From the NCBI RefSeq assembly GCF_022760995.1, contig NZ_JAKWJO010000004.1, forward strand, positions 124,001 through 188,000: a stretch of DNA of 64,000 nucleotides. The letters are read 5' to 3'. The DNA is from Dyella sedimenti. Lineage in GTDB: Bacteria > Pseudomonadota > Gammaproteobacteria > Xanthomonadales > Rhodanobacteraceae. The position numbers and the translations under genes are program-made. Positions 8,481 to 16,727 of the stretch are shown here, piece by piece; the first letter of the stretch is position 1; every line of letters starts with the position of its first letter. A model generated the notes under the pieces. It was not told the DNA's origin. It saw only the letters and a list, made by a program, of their open reading frames with translations, and made no database searches.

Positions 8481-9320
8481 GTGATCCAGAACGTCGAGTT
8501 CCGCTTCGAAGGCGGCCGCAGCGGTGTGCTGCTCATTCATGGCCTGACCGGCACCCCGGCGGAGATGCGCCTGGTCGGCAAGGGTTTGAGCCGCGCCGGC
8601 TTCAGCACGTACGGCATGCAGCTGGCCGGCCATTGCGGCAATGCCGACGACCTGATCGCCACCGGCTGGCACGACTGGTACGCCAGCGTGGAAGCCGCCG
8701 CCGAGCGGTTCCGCCAGGAAGTGGACCACCTGTTCGTGGCTGGCCTGTCGATGGGCGCGGTGCTGGCGCTCAAGCTCGCCGCCGAACATCCGGACTGGGT
8801 CAAGGGCGTGGGCGTGTACGGCGCCACCTTCAAGTACGACGGCTGGGCCACGCCGTGGTACGGCAAGCTTTCCTTCCTGCTGCCACTGATCGACCGCTTC
8901 GGCATCGGCCGCCACCGCATGGTGCACGAAAACGAGCCCTACGGCCTGCGCGACGAACGCCTGCGCCAGCAGATCAGTTCGCTGATGCTGGGCGGCGACA
9001 GCGCGGCGGCCGGCCTGCCGGGCAACCCGTGGCCCTCGCTGGCGCAGATGTACAAGATGGCCGCCGTGGTGCGCCGCGACCTGCCCCGGGTGGCGGCGCC
9101 CTGCCTGATCGCGCACGCCACCGAGGACGACGTCGCCAGCATCGGCAACGCGCGCCTGGTGGAGCGCTCGGTATCCGGCCCGGTGGAGACGCTGTGGCTG
9201 GAGGACAGCTACCACATGGTCACCATCGACCGCCAACGCCGCCTGCTGATCGACCGCTCCGCCGCGTTCTTCCAGCGGATCGCCGCCACCTACGAACCCG
9301 CCGCGCGCGCCGCGGCCTGA
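8481..9320 (+). CDS. alpha/beta-hydrolase (esterase/lipase, S33-like)
   Basis: 279 residues from a GTG start. A compact alpha/beta-hydrolase without signal peptide, so cytoplasmic. The oxyanion strand is GVLLIHGLTGTPAEMR (about residues 15-30), the nucleophile elbow GLSMGAVLALKLAAEHP carries the serine, ATEDDVASIGNARLV provides the acid and SYHMVTIDRQR the catalytic histidine. The sequence resembles carboxylesterase Est30/monoglyceride lipase types that act on medium-chain esters; the true substrate is unknown. It ends 16 bases before the SMR-like pair and runs in the same direction, so it may be co-transcribed with the 9.3-11.4 kb genes. Confidence 0.85.
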   Translation: MIQNVEFRFEGGRSGVLLIHGLTGTPAEMRLVGKGLSRAGFSTYGMQLAGHCGNADDLIATGWHDWYASVEAAAERFRQEVDHLFVAGLSMGAVLALKLAAEHPDWVKGVGVYGATFKYDGWATPWYGKLSFLLPLIDRFGIGRHRMVHENEPYGLRDERLRQQISSLMLGGDSAAAGLPGNPWPSLAQMYKMAAVVRRDLPRVAAPCLIAHATEDDVASIGNARLVERSVSGPVETLWLEDSYHMVTIDRQRRLLIDRSAAFFQRIAATYEPAARAAA

Positions 9321-9336
9321 GCAGGCAGGCGCCCGC

Positions 9337-9702
9337 ATGACCCCGCTGGTCGTCTCGCTGTGGCTGCTCAACGTCACCCTGGACACCGTCGGCCAGCTCG
9401 CCTTCAAGGCGGCGGCGGGCGATCCCCGGGCCGGCGACGGCGTAGCACGCTGGAAATACATGCTAGCGCGGCCGTGGATCTGGGTCGGTGTGGCCTCCTA
9501 CGTCGCCGAGTTCCTGGTGTGGATCGCCTTCCTCTCGCTGGTGGACCTGTCCGAGGGCGTGCTGCTGGGCTCGATCAATATCGTGGTCATCATGATCGCC
9601 GGCCGCCTGCTGTTCAAAGAGAAGTTGACGCCGCTGCGCGTGACCGGCATCGCGCTGGTGACCGCCGGGGTGGCCCTCGTCGGCCTGGCCGGTGGAGGCT
9701 GA
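9337..9702 (+). CDS. small four-helix transporter subunit, SMR/EamA-like (first of pair)
   Basis: 121 residues forming four predicted membrane helices: about 5-25, 46-66, 71-95 and 99-118. The spacing and motifs (LDTVGQLAFKAAAG in helix 1, SEGVLLGSINIVVIMIAGRLLF in helix 3, TGIALVTAGVALVGLAGG in helix 4) match the small multidrug resistance/EamA half-size fold, as in ArnE, ArnF and EmrE. The essential acidic residue of EmrE helix 1 is represented by Asp in LNVTLDTVG. The second subunit gene follows after four bases, so an obligate heterodimer is likely. What it moves is unknown; the neighbours suggest a lipid or acylated metabolite. Confidence 0.8.
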   Translation: MTPLVVSLWLLNVTLDTVGQLAFKAAAGDPRAGDGVARWKYMLARPWIWVGVASYVAEFLVWIAFLSLVDLSEGVLLGSINIVVIMIAGRLLFKEKLTPLRVTGIALVTAGVALVGLAGGG

Positions 9703-9706
9703 ACCG

Positions 9707-10144
9707 ATGAGCCGCGCCCGCTTCTACGCCATCGGATTCACCGTGCTGGTGCTGTTCGACACCCTGGTGCAGCTCAGCTTCAAGTACGCCGGCAACCACG
9801 CCTTCCCGCCCGAGGCGAACTGGGCGTGGATCGTGCGCGTGTTCGGCCATCCGTGGATCTACGTCGCGGTGATCGGCTACGTAGGCAACTTCTTCACCTG
9901 GATGACCCTGCTCAAGCATGCGCCGATCGGTCCCGCCTTCGCGGTGACCCACCTGGAAGTAGTGAGCGTGATGCTGTTCTCCGTGTGGCTGTTCGGCGAG
10001 CCGCTGACCTGGCCGCGCGTGCTCGGCGCCACCGTGATCGTGGCCGGCATCGTCTGCCTGGCCTTCGCCGAGAGCGATGCGCATCCGGAACACGACGCGC
10101 CCACCGAGGCCAAGGGCGCCCTGGGCGTGGCCGCGGGCGACTGA
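9707..10144 (+). CDS. small four-helix transporter subunit, SMR/EamA-like (second of pair)
   Basis: 145 residues with four hydrophobic helices and the same Asp in helix 1 (LVLFDTLVQLSFKYAG) as its neighbour, so the two are diverged paralogues. Helices 3 and 4 read GPAFAVTHLEVVSVMLFSVWLFGE and GATVIVAGIVCLAF; a hydrophilic tail rich in Glu, Asp and Ala follows. The ATG at 9707 is preferred to a GTG at 9692 that overlaps the preceding stop codon. Tandem SMR subunits usually form an antiparallel heterodimer (EbrAB, ArnEF). A DegT-type aminotransferase gene comes 12 bases later, an arrangement reminiscent of arn loci, although no other arn genes are present. Confidence 0.8.
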   Translation: MSRARFYAIGFTVLVLFDTLVQLSFKYAGNHAFPPEANWAWIVRVFGHPWIYVAVIGYVGNFFTWMTLLKHAPIGPAFAVTHLEVVSVMLFSVWLFGEPLTWPRVLGATVIVAGIVCLAFAESDAHPEHDAPTEAKGALGVAAGD

Positions 10145-10156
10145 CGAGGCCGCCCG

Positions 10157-11353
10157 ATGCGTGAGCTGCCACCGACCGCCGGCCTGCCGCTCCACCTGGG
10201 CGACCTGCGGCCCGGCCGGGCATCGTTCGCCGAACGCATGGCCGAGTGGCTGGGCGTGGCGCAACTGCAACTGGAATGCTCGGGCACCGCCGCGATGGTG
10301 GTAGCGCTGCATGCCATGCACCGGCTGCGCCCCCGCCGCGACGAGGTGGTGGTACCCGCCTGGACCTGCCCGCTGGTGGCGCTGGCGATCCACCGCGCGG
10401 GACTCAAGCCGGTGCTGTGCGACCTGGCGCCGAACCATTTCGACATGGACCCTGGACAGCTCGACAGCCTGTGCGGCGGACGCACGCTGGCGATCGTGCC
10501 CACGCACTTGGCCGGCCGCGTGGCCGACGTGGATGCGGCGCTCGCCGCCGCGCAACGGGCGGGCGCCTACGTACTGGAGGATGCCGCCCAGGCGCTGGGC
10601 GCCGAACAGGATGGACACAGCGTGGGTCTGCGCGGCGATGCGGGCTTCTTCAGCCTGGCCGTCGGCAAGGGGCTCACCCTGTTCGAGGGCGGCCTGCTGC
10701 TGGCGCGCGACGCGGCGCTGCGCGAAGCCTTCGCCGCCAGCCACGAGGCGCTTGTCCGCCGCGATGCGCGCATGGACTGGCAGCGTGCCCTGGAACTGGC
10801 CGGCTACGCCCTCGCCTATCGTCCCTCGCTGCTACCGCTGGTGTATGGCCGACCGCTGCGCAAGGCGCTGGCCGCCGGCGACCCGGTCGCCGCGGTCGGC
10901 GACGATTTCGGCCCGGACATCCCGCTGCATACGGTGAGCGGCTGGCGGCAAGCGGTAGGCGCCCGCGCGCTGCCGCGCCTGCGCCCCTTCCTCGACGCCA
11001 CGCGGACGCAGGCATGGCATCGCGTCGCGCGGCTGCGCGAGCTACCCGGCGTCACCGTGTTCGACGATGCGCCGGACCAGCGCGGCACCTGGCCCTTCCT
11101 GCTGCTGACCCTGCCGGATGCGGATGCGCGCGATCGCGCGATGAGCGTGCTATGGACGGCCGGGCTGGGCGTCAGCCGGCTATTCATCCATGCCCTGCCC
11201 GACTACACCTACCTGCGTGGCATCGTGCCCGACACGCCCTTGCCTCGCGCCCGCGACTTCGCCGGGCGCTCCCTCACCATCACCAACAGCCCGTGGCTGG
11301 GCGATGCCGCGTTCGAGTCGATCCACCGCGTGCTGCGCCAATCCCTGTTGTAG
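10157..11353 (+). CDS. PLP-dependent aminotransferase, DegT/DnrJ/EryC1/StrS family
   Basis: 398 residues. The DegT fold is recognisable: ECSGTAAMVVALHAM at about 40-54 (phosphate/PLP cradle), VVVPAWTCPLVALAI, THLAGRVADVDA, VLEDAAQALGA with the PLP-stacking Asp/Ala/Gln, and GFFSLAVGKGLTLFEGG with Lys171 as the probable Schiff-base lysine. Family members put amino groups on keto-sugars, but some act on other ketones. No sugar-nucleotide genes are nearby. It begins 12 bases after the SMR pair. The TAG stop lies inside the left arm of a dispersed palindromic repeat, so the C-terminus may have been set by the repeat insertion. Confidence 0.8.
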   Translation: MRELPPTAGLPLHLGDLRPGRASFAERMAEWLGVAQLQLECSGTAAMVVALHAMHRLRPRRDEVVVPAWTCPLVALAIHRAGLKPVLCDLAPNHFDMDPGQLDSLCGGRTLAIVPTHLAGRVADVDAALAAAQRAGAYVLEDAAQALGAEQDGHSVGLRGDAGFFSLAVGKGLTLFEGGLLLARDAALREAFAASHEALVRRDARMDWQRALELAGYALAYRPSLLPLVYGRPLRKALAAGDPVAAVGDDFGPDIPLHTVSGWRQAVGARALPRLRPFLDATRTQAWHRVARLRELPGVTVFDDAPDQRGTWPFLLLTLPDADARDRAMSVLWTAGLGVSRLFIHALPDYTYLRGIVPDTPLPRARDFAGRSLTITNSPWLGDAAFESIHRVLRQSLL

Positions 11354-11431
11354 GAGCGCACCCAGTGCGCGACCGCCATGCGCCACCGGTGCAGCCATGC
11401 GGGATGGTCGCGCACTGGGTGCGCTCCTACA
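11349..11431. repeat. palindromic repeat, family A (GTAGGAG type), copy 1
   Basis: Two perfect 26-base inverted arms (11349-11374 and 11406-11431) starting TGTAGGAGCGCACCCAGTGC, separated by 31 bases. Related copies occur at 38044-38107, 34476-34616 and, as a half, at 48198-48223. The left arm supplies the stop codon of the aminotransferase gene. The GTAG head and hairpin shape resemble REP elements moved by RAYT transposases; none is encoded in this window. Confidence 0.85.
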
Positions 11432-11443
11432 GAACCACGCGGG

Positions 11444-12319
11444 TCAACGGCTGCTTGCGGCGATGGCGGCCAGCAGGCGGGTATTGAGCGCGCGCTGCTG
11501 CGCCTGCCAGGCCTCCAGTTCGGCCTGCGGCACCGGCGCCTGGCCGTCCATGCCACTGAGCAGGCGTTTCCACCAGGTGCGGTAGTGGTAGGCGGAGATC
11601 TCGCCATTGATGTCGCTGGCCACGATATGGCCGTGCAGCGCCTCGATGATGGCCATGGCATGGCGTTCCTCCAGCCGGCCCTGGTCCCAGTTGGTACGCG
11701 CCGTATCGACGCTGAAGGCGTCCTTGTCGATCGACAGGTAGGTGGCCTGCGGTGCCTGGCCCAGCCAGTCCACGAAGGCGCGGGCAAGCGCATCCGGATC
11801 GTCGAAGCGATGGAACGCGCCGGCCAGCCCCAGGCGCGCCGCCCAGGCCACGTCCACGTCCATGCACCAGTAGCTGAGCTTGCCCGCGCGCAGCGGGCGC
11901 AGGTAGTTCTCCCATGCGTGCTTCGCGCCGATGTCGCCGGAGGTGATGCCCACCACGTGCACGTGGGTGACGTACGGCAACAGGGCCACCCGGCGCACCC
12001 ACGAGCCGCAGTGGACGCCCCAGGGAAAGCGCATGTTGTCGGGATGGTTGTCGAACACCACCAGTTGGAATGGCCCGCGCGCGCGCTGGCGCTCCACCAG
12101 CGGCCAGGTGAGATGGTGGTAGTCGCCCGACCCCATCAGCACCGTGCCGTACTCGTCCGGCAGGCGCGCATCGAGATACCCGCTCAGGCGGCGAAAGGTG
12201 CGCAGGCTGCAGCCGAAGCGGATCGCCTCCTGCCAATCCGCCAAGGCCAGCGTGGTCGCGCCCGGCAGGTCGCCGACCGAGCCGTCGAAATCCAGGACGA
12301 GCGGTTCACGCCGGTTCAT
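11444..12319 (-). CDS. arginase-fold (ureohydrolase-like/UPF0489-like) protein
   Basis: 291 residues, minus strand. The segments VVFDNHPDN (about residue 88), SYWCMDVDVAW (about 150) and TYLSIDKDAFS (about 192), followed by SDINGEIS, correspond in order to the Asp/His metal-ligand loops of the arginase/deacetylase fold, but the exact ureohydrolase signatures are altered, so the substrate is not predictable. No signal peptide. It overlaps the upstream FemAB-like gene by 14 bases and must be translationally linked to it. The two lie between the aminotransferase and the ACP gene. Relation to UPF0489 proteins is from memory and moderately sure. Confidence 0.6.
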   Translation of the reverse strand: MNRREPLVLDFDGSVGDLPGATTLALADWQEAIRFGCSLRTFRRLSGYLDARLPDEYGTVLMGSGDYHHLTWPLVERQRARGPFQLVVFDNHPDNMRFPWGVHCGSWVRRVALLPYVTHVHVVGITSGDIGAKHAWENYLRPLRAGKLSYWCMDVDVAWAARLGLAGAFHRFDDPDALARAFVDWLGQAPQATYLSIDKDAFSVDTARTNWDQGRLEERHAMAIIEALHGHIVASDINGEISAYHYRTWWKRLLSGMDGQAPVPQAELEAWQAQQRALNTRLLAAIAASSR

Positions 12320-13409
12320 GCGCGCCCCATTGGCTGTCGCTCTCGAAGAAGCGCGCCAGCCGCCGCGCCAGCAGGCGCAACAGCGGATTGCGCAGGTACA
12401 CCGCGTGCCGGGTCAGGGTGAAGCGCGCGCCGAGGTACGACTTGATCTCCGGATCGGTCCAGCCCGCCACGTAGTAGCCCAGGCCCTGCTCGCGGGCAAA
12501 CGCCAGGTTGTGGAACCAACTGGTGAAATACAGGTTCTGCTCGCGCGCCTGCGGATAGGCGAAACCCACGTACTTGTCGATCAGCTTGCCGTCCACCACG
12601 AAGCACAGGTTCCAGCCGATCATCGCGCCCTGGCGGCGATAGACGAACACCACGCCGCCGTTCGCCGCGTCGCGCAGCACGGCGGCGAAGAAGCCGCGGC
12701 TGAGCTTGTCGAAGTGGATCTCGCTCTGCGCGTAGACGTTCTCGTAGAGCGCATAGAAGGCATCGATCGTCGTCTCGTCGGCGAACGCCGGATCGCCGCA
12801 GCGCAGCATGTCCACCACCACCTCGCCGCGCTTGCGCAGCTTGCGGCGGATGTCCTTGCGGCGCCCGGCGGACAGCCGCGACAGGTACTCGTCCTCGCTG
12901 GCGAAATCGATCGGCACATAAGCCAGTGCCTGCCCTTCCAGCAACACGAAGCCCTGCGCCGCGCAGGCCTCGGCGAAGCGCCGGCACCAGTCGCCGGCGG
13001 CGGCGTCGAACAGCGGCGAGGCCTGCGGGATGTCCTTGACGATGGTGAGCCGCTGGCGCCGGCCCAACTGGCGGCGCAACGCCTCGGCCAGCGCCGCGGG
13101 TTGGGCGTCGCGCGGGAACAGCGCGTATTCGGACACGGTGGTCCCCACAAACGCGGTGCGCCAGCGCAGCAGGCGTCCCCACCAGCGGTAGCCCGGGGCA
13201 TGCACGAGCCGCTCCCGCACCGACGCATCGGCCGTGGTGAGCAGGTCGAATGGCGCCACGAAGGCTGGCGTGTCCGCCGCCTCCACCACGCTGAAACCGA
13301 TCGGGGGATGCTCCGCGAACCGGGCGATCAGCGCATCCGGCTCGAGCTGGTTCAGGTACCGCACAAGGCAAGTCCACAAGGCACAAGCGCATAGGATACG
13401 TCCCCGCAT
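12306..13409 (-). CDS. FemAB/GNAT-like acyl- or aminoacyltransferase
   Basis: 367 residues from ATG at 13409; the true start may be the GTG at 13364, because the first 15 residues are unusual. The C-terminal half has the GNAT-like core seen in Acetyltransf_6/FemAB-type proteins: LSAGRRKDIRRKLRKRG (about 190), FYALYENVYAQSEIHFDKL, VVFVYRRQGAMIGWNLCFVV and KYVGFAYPQAREQNLYF, ending with GWTDPEIKSYLGA. Such enzymes transfer acyl or aminoacyl groups from CoA, ACP or tRNA. The arginase-fold gene overlaps its end, and the ACP/ketosynthase pair is divergent from it with 179 bases between. Acyl transfer from the neighbouring ACP is an attractive inference. Confidence 0.65.
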   Translation of the reverse strand: MRGRILCACALWTCLVRYLNQLEPDALIARFAEHPPIGFSVVEAADTPAFVAPFDLLTTADASVRERLVHAPGYRWWGRLLRWRTAFVGTTVSEYALFPRDAQPAALAEALRRQLGRRQRLTIVKDIPQASPLFDAAAGDWCRRFAEACAAQGFVLLEGQALAYVPIDFASEDEYLSRLSAGRRKDIRRKLRKRGEVVVDMLRCGDPAFADETTIDAFYALYENVYAQSEIHFDKLSRGFFAAVLRDAANGGVVFVYRRQGAMIGWNLCFVVDGKLIDKYVGFAYPQAREQNLYFTSWFHNLAFAREQGLGYYVAGWTDPEIKSYLGARFTLTRHAVYLRNPLLRLLARRLARFFESDSQWGAHEPA

Positions 13410-13588
13410 AGCAGCCTGGCACGGCCGGCGATGGCGATAAGCCAGGCGAAAGGCGACAGAGGCAGGATAAACGTACCGTTCCGTACACCATCCGTTCTGG
13501 ACTTTGCCTCGGCGCTTCCGTCAGGCTTGACGGATGGCATCGCACCGATGCCGCGCCGGCCGGCGCCACGGAACCCAGGAAAGCGACC

Positions 13589-13843
13589 ATGAGCACCGTT
13601 CAACAGGAAACCTTCGACATCATCGCCAAGCAGGCCAAGATCGAGCTGGACACGATCACGCCGGAATCCACCCTGAAGGACCTGGGCATCGCCTCTCTGG
13701 ACGCCATCGAGGTGATCTTCGACCTCGAGGAACACTTCGACATCAACCTGCCCAACGAGGATACCGACATGGAGAACGGCACCGTCGGCCTGCTCGTGGA
13801 AGCCATCGAGCGCCAGCTCGCGCAGAAGAACGCCCAAGGCTAA
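13589..13843 (+). CDS. stand-alone acyl carrier protein
   Basis: 84 residues, strongly acidic, four-helix ACP fold. The phosphopantetheine site is GIASLDAIEVIFDLEEHFDI with Ser36; the residue before the serine is Ala instead of the usual Asp of DSL, which marks it as a specialised carrier rather than AcpP. ATG at 13589 has AGGAAAG upstream. The ketosynthase gene begins 10 bases later, so the two form an operon. The standard fab cluster genes (fabD, fabG, acpP) are absent, so it probably serves a dedicated product. Confidence 0.9.
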   Translation: MSTVQQETFDIIAKQAKIELDTITPESTLKDLGIASLDAIEVIFDLEEHFDINLPNEDTDMENGTVGLLVEAIERQLAQKNAQG

Positions 13844-13853
13844 GCACCCCGAC

Positions 13854-15068
13854 ATGCGCCGTATCGTCATTACCGGCATGGGCGGCATCTGCGCGCTCGG
13901 CCACGATGTACCCACCATCTGGAAGGGCATGACCGAGGGCCGCTCCGGCATCGGCCCGATCAGCCGCATCGAGCCCGGCCAGTTGCGCGGCGGTGGCATC
14001 GCGGCCGAAATCAAGGATTTCGACCCCACCGTGCATTTCGACGAATCGCGCCTGGCGCTGCTCGACCCGATCAGCCAGTACGCGCTGGTGGCGGCGCGCG
14101 AGGCGATCGCGCAATCGGGCCTGCGCTTCGATGGCGAGCGCGCCGCGCGCACGGCGGTGGTGGTAGGCGTGGGCGTGGCCGGCGAGGAAACCCGCGAGGG
14201 CCTGTACCGCAAGCTCTATGCGGAGAAGGTCGGCCGTTTCCACCCGCTGGGCATCGTGCGCATCATGACCAACGCGCCGGCCAGCCAGATCAGCATGGTG
14301 CACGGCATCACCGGTCCGACCTTCGCCGTGGCCAGCGCGTGCGCCTCGTCCAACCACGCCATCTCGCAGGCGGCACTGATGATCCGCGCCGGCATGGTCG
14401 ACGCGGCCGTGGTCGGCGGCGCCGAAGCCTGCATCACGCTGGGCCTGATGCGCGCCTGGGAAGCCATGCGCGTGCTGGCGCCGGATACCTGCCGCCCGTT
14501 CAGCAGCGGTCGCCGCGGCTTGGTGCTGGGCGAAGGCGCCGGCATGCTGGTGCTGGAGACGCTGGCATCGGCCCAGGCGCGTGGCGCGGAGATCCTCTGC
14601 GAACTGGCCGGCGTGGGCATGAGCGCCGACGCCGGCGACATCGCCGCGCCCTCGGATGGCGGCGCCGCCGCAGCGATGGGCATGGCGCTACGCGATGCCG
14701 GACTGGCGCCGGAGGAGATCGGCTACATCAACGCCCATGGCACCGGCACGGTGGCCAACGACAGCACGGAAACGCGTGCCATCCACCAGGTGTTCGGCAC
14801 GCACGCACGGCAGCTGGCGATTTCCTCCACCAAGCCCATGCACGGCCACGTGCTCGGCGGCGGCGGCGCGCTGGAACTGCTGGCCGCGATCGGCACAATC
14901 CGCCACGGCGTGGTGCCGCCCACGCTGAACTACCTCGGCCCCGATCCTGCCTGCGATCTGGACTACGTGCCGAACGAGGCGCGCGAGACGAAGGTGGACG
15001 CGGCACTGAGCAACTCCTTCGCCTTCGGCGGCCTCAACGCCGTGGTGGCCATCCGCCGCGCGCCATGA
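13854..15068 (+). CDS. beta-ketoacyl-ACP synthase, FabF-like
   Basis: 404 residues. A complete thiolase-fold condensing enzyme: Cys163 in AVASACASSNHAI, His295 in YINAHGTGT, Lys327 and His332 in SSTKPMHGHVLGGGGA, and NSFAFGGLNA at the end, so all catalytic residues are intact. It extends an acyl chain on a carrier by decarboxylative condensation with malonyl-ACP. Its pairing with a divergent ACP (10 bases upstream) and lack of other fatty acid genes indicate a specialised pathway, comparable to NodE/NodF or aryl-polyene/ladderane-type starter modules. The GGGG after the second His is unlike the common GAAG of FabF. Confidence 0.88.
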   Translation: MRRIVITGMGGICALGHDVPTIWKGMTEGRSGIGPISRIEPGQLRGGGIAAEIKDFDPTVHFDESRLALLDPISQYALVAAREAIAQSGLRFDGERAARTAVVVGVGVAGEETREGLYRKLYAEKVGRFHPLGIVRIMTNAPASQISMVHGITGPTFAVASACASSNHAISQAALMIRAGMVDAAVVGGAEACITLGLMRAWEAMRVLAPDTCRPFSSGRRGLVLGEGAGMLVLETLASAQARGAEILCELAGVGMSADAGDIAAPSDGGAAAAMGMALRDAGLAPEEIGYINAHGTGTVANDSTETRAIHQVFGTHARQLAISSTKPMHGHVLGGGGALELLAAIGTIRHGVVPPTLNYLGPDPACDLDYVPNEARETKVDAALSNSFAFGGLNAVVAIRRAP

Positions 15069-15102
15069 CGCCCTCTCCGGAGAGGGGAAGGCAGCGCGGC
15101 GA

Positions 15103-15477
15103 TCAGGCCCCGACCCGCCGCCGCACCGCCTCCATGTCGCGCACCGGCCTTACCTCGATCCGCCCGGTGCGCGACCACGGGAACGACTGGGCGATGGCCA
15201 CGGCCTCATCCATGTCCGCCGCCTCGATCAGGTTGAAGCCGCCGAGGTATTCCTTGGCCTCGGCGAACGGCCCGTCGATCACGCTCATCTTGCCGTCGCG
15301 CACGCGCACGGACTTCGATTGCGCCGGCGATTCCAGTTGCATGGAATCGAGCAGGCATCCCTCGGCGCGCAATTCATCCGCATGGACCAGGCAGCCGCGC
15401 ATCATATGGTCGAACTCGCCCTCGGGCAGGGCCTCCAGCAGGCTGTCGTCGTTGTAGATCATCACCAGGAACTTCAT
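15103..15477 (-). CDS. YCII-domain (DGPF) protein
   Basis: 124 residues. YCII-related ferredoxin-like fold: MKFLVMIYNDDSLLEALP at the start, then MSVIDGPFAEAKEYLGGFNLIEA with the DGPF motif, and EAVAIAQSFPW. These proteins are often encoded beside ECF sigma factors; none is seen here. ATG at 15477 has GGGAGG upstream, and the longer open frame to 15960 has no such signal. It converges on the ketosynthase gene, with 34 bases between the stops. Function of the family is largely unknown. Confidence 0.88.
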   Translation of the reverse strand: MKFLVMIYNDDSLLEALPEGEFDHMMRGCLVHADELRAEGCLLDSMQLESPAQSKSVRVRDGKMSVIDGPFAEAKEYLGGFNLIEAADMDEAVAIAQSFPWSRTGRIEVRPVRDMEAVRRRVGA

Positions 15478-15692
15478 GCTGCCTCCCTCGGCGGGGCCAT
15501 TGCGGCCGCATCCGCCATGATGCCGGCAACGTGTTGCCCTTGCACGTTCAGCCAGCTTGCACGATGCGGCGCCAAGCGCCGTGCCGCTCGCCCGGGCATG
15601 GCCGGCACGCGACGGGCGCCCGTTCACGATCCGTTGACGATGGCCGCTTTCCCCCCCGCGACGCTCCACGGGCAAGGACTTACACTGCCGGC

Positions 15693-16727
15693 ATGCTGAA
15701 GATCGATACGCACGCCCATATCCTTCCGCGCGACTGGCCGAACCTGGCCGCCAAGTACGGCGACGAACGCTTCCCGGTGATGATCCACAACGACGGGCGG
15801 CACCGCATCTACAAGGACGGCAAGTTCTTCCGTGAAGTGTGGGACTCGGCCTTCGATCCCCGGCAGCGCATCGAGGACTACGCCCGCTTCGGCGTGGACG
15901 TGCAGGTGGTGTCCACCGTGCCGGTGCTGTTCTCCTACTGGGCGCCGGGCTACCAGGCACTGGAACTGCACCGGCATCTCAACGACAGCATGGCCGCGCT
16001 GTGCGAGGCGCACCCGCGTCACTACGCGGGCATCGGCACCGTGCCGCTGCAATCGCCGGACCTGGCCATCCGCGAACTGGAACGCTGCATCGACGAACTG
16101 GGCCTGCAGGGCGTGCAGGTCGGCTCGCACTGCAACGACTGGAATCTGGACGCGCCGGAGCTGTTCCCGTTCTTCGAGGCCGCCGCCGACCTCGGCGCGG
16201 CCGTGATGGTGCATCCCTGGGACATGATGGGCGCCGCCAGCATGCCCAAGTACTGGCTGCCGTGGCTGGTGGGCATGCCGGCCGAACAGTCGCGCGCCGG
16301 CTGCTGCCTAGTGTTCGGCGGCGTGCTGGAACGCCTGCCGCACCTGCGCGTGATGCTGGCCCACGGCGGCGGCAGCTTCCCCTGGAGCATCGGCCGCATC
16401 GAGCATGGCTTCCGCATGCGCCCGGACCTGGTGGCCACCGACAACCCGCGCAACCCGCGCGAGTACCTGAAGCGCCTGTACTTCGACTCCTGCGTGCACG
16501 ATCCGCACGCCCTGCGCTATCTGCTGGATGTGACCGGGATCGAGCGCGTGATGCTGGGGACCGATTATCCTTTCCCGCTGGGGGAACAGCATCCGGGTAG
16601 CGGCATCGAGGCCTTGGGCCTGGATGACGACACCCGTGCGCGGCTCTTCCACGGCACGGCCCTGGAATGGCTGGGGCTGCCGCGCTACCGGTTCGAACCA
16701 TCCACCCTTCCACAGGAACAGGCATGA
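15693..16727 (+). CDS. 2-amino-3-carboxymuconate-6-semialdehyde decarboxylase (amidohydrolase family)
   Basis: 344 residues, the ACMSD length. The metal site begins with KIDTHAHILP (His-x-His), continues with VMVHPWDMMG and LAHGGGSFPWSIGRI, and ends with VMLGTDYPFPLGE carrying the conserved Asp. ACMSD removes a carboxyl group from the 3-hydroxyanthranilate ring-opening product, steering tryptophan carbon away from quinolinate. ATG at 15693 agrees with the family start; the open frame upstream has no start signal. The stop overlaps the start of the next gene by ATGA, and kynureninase is two genes away, which supports a kynurenine-pathway role. Other decarboxylases of the family remain possible. 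Confidence 0.85.
   Translation: MLKIDTHAHILPRDWPNLAAKYGDERFPVMIHNDGRHRIYKDGKFFREVWDSAFDPRQRIEDYARFGVDVQVVSTVPVLFSYWAPGYQALELHRHLNDSMAALCEAHPRHYAGIGTVPLQSPDLAIRELERCIDELGLQGVQVGSHCNDWNLDAPELFPFFEAAADLGAAVMVHPWDMMGAASMPKYWLPWLVGMPAEQSRAGCCLVFGGVLERLPHLRVMLAHGGGSFPWSIGRIEHGFRMRPDLVATDNPRNPREYLKRLYFDSCVHDPHALRYLLDVTGIERVMLGTDYPFPLGEQHPGSGIEALGLDDDTRARLFHGTALEWLGLPRYRFEPSTLPQEQA

Noticed and set aside
9337..11353. An arn (lipid A aminoarabinose) operon
   Set aside because: SMR pair and DegT enzyme resemble ArnEF and ArnB, but ArnA, ArnC, ArnD and ArnT are missing and the following genes are unrelated.
16681..16727. tRNA-like sequence GGTTCGAACC
   Set aside because: It lies within the C-terminal codons of the ACMSD gene and no cloverleaf can be built around it.
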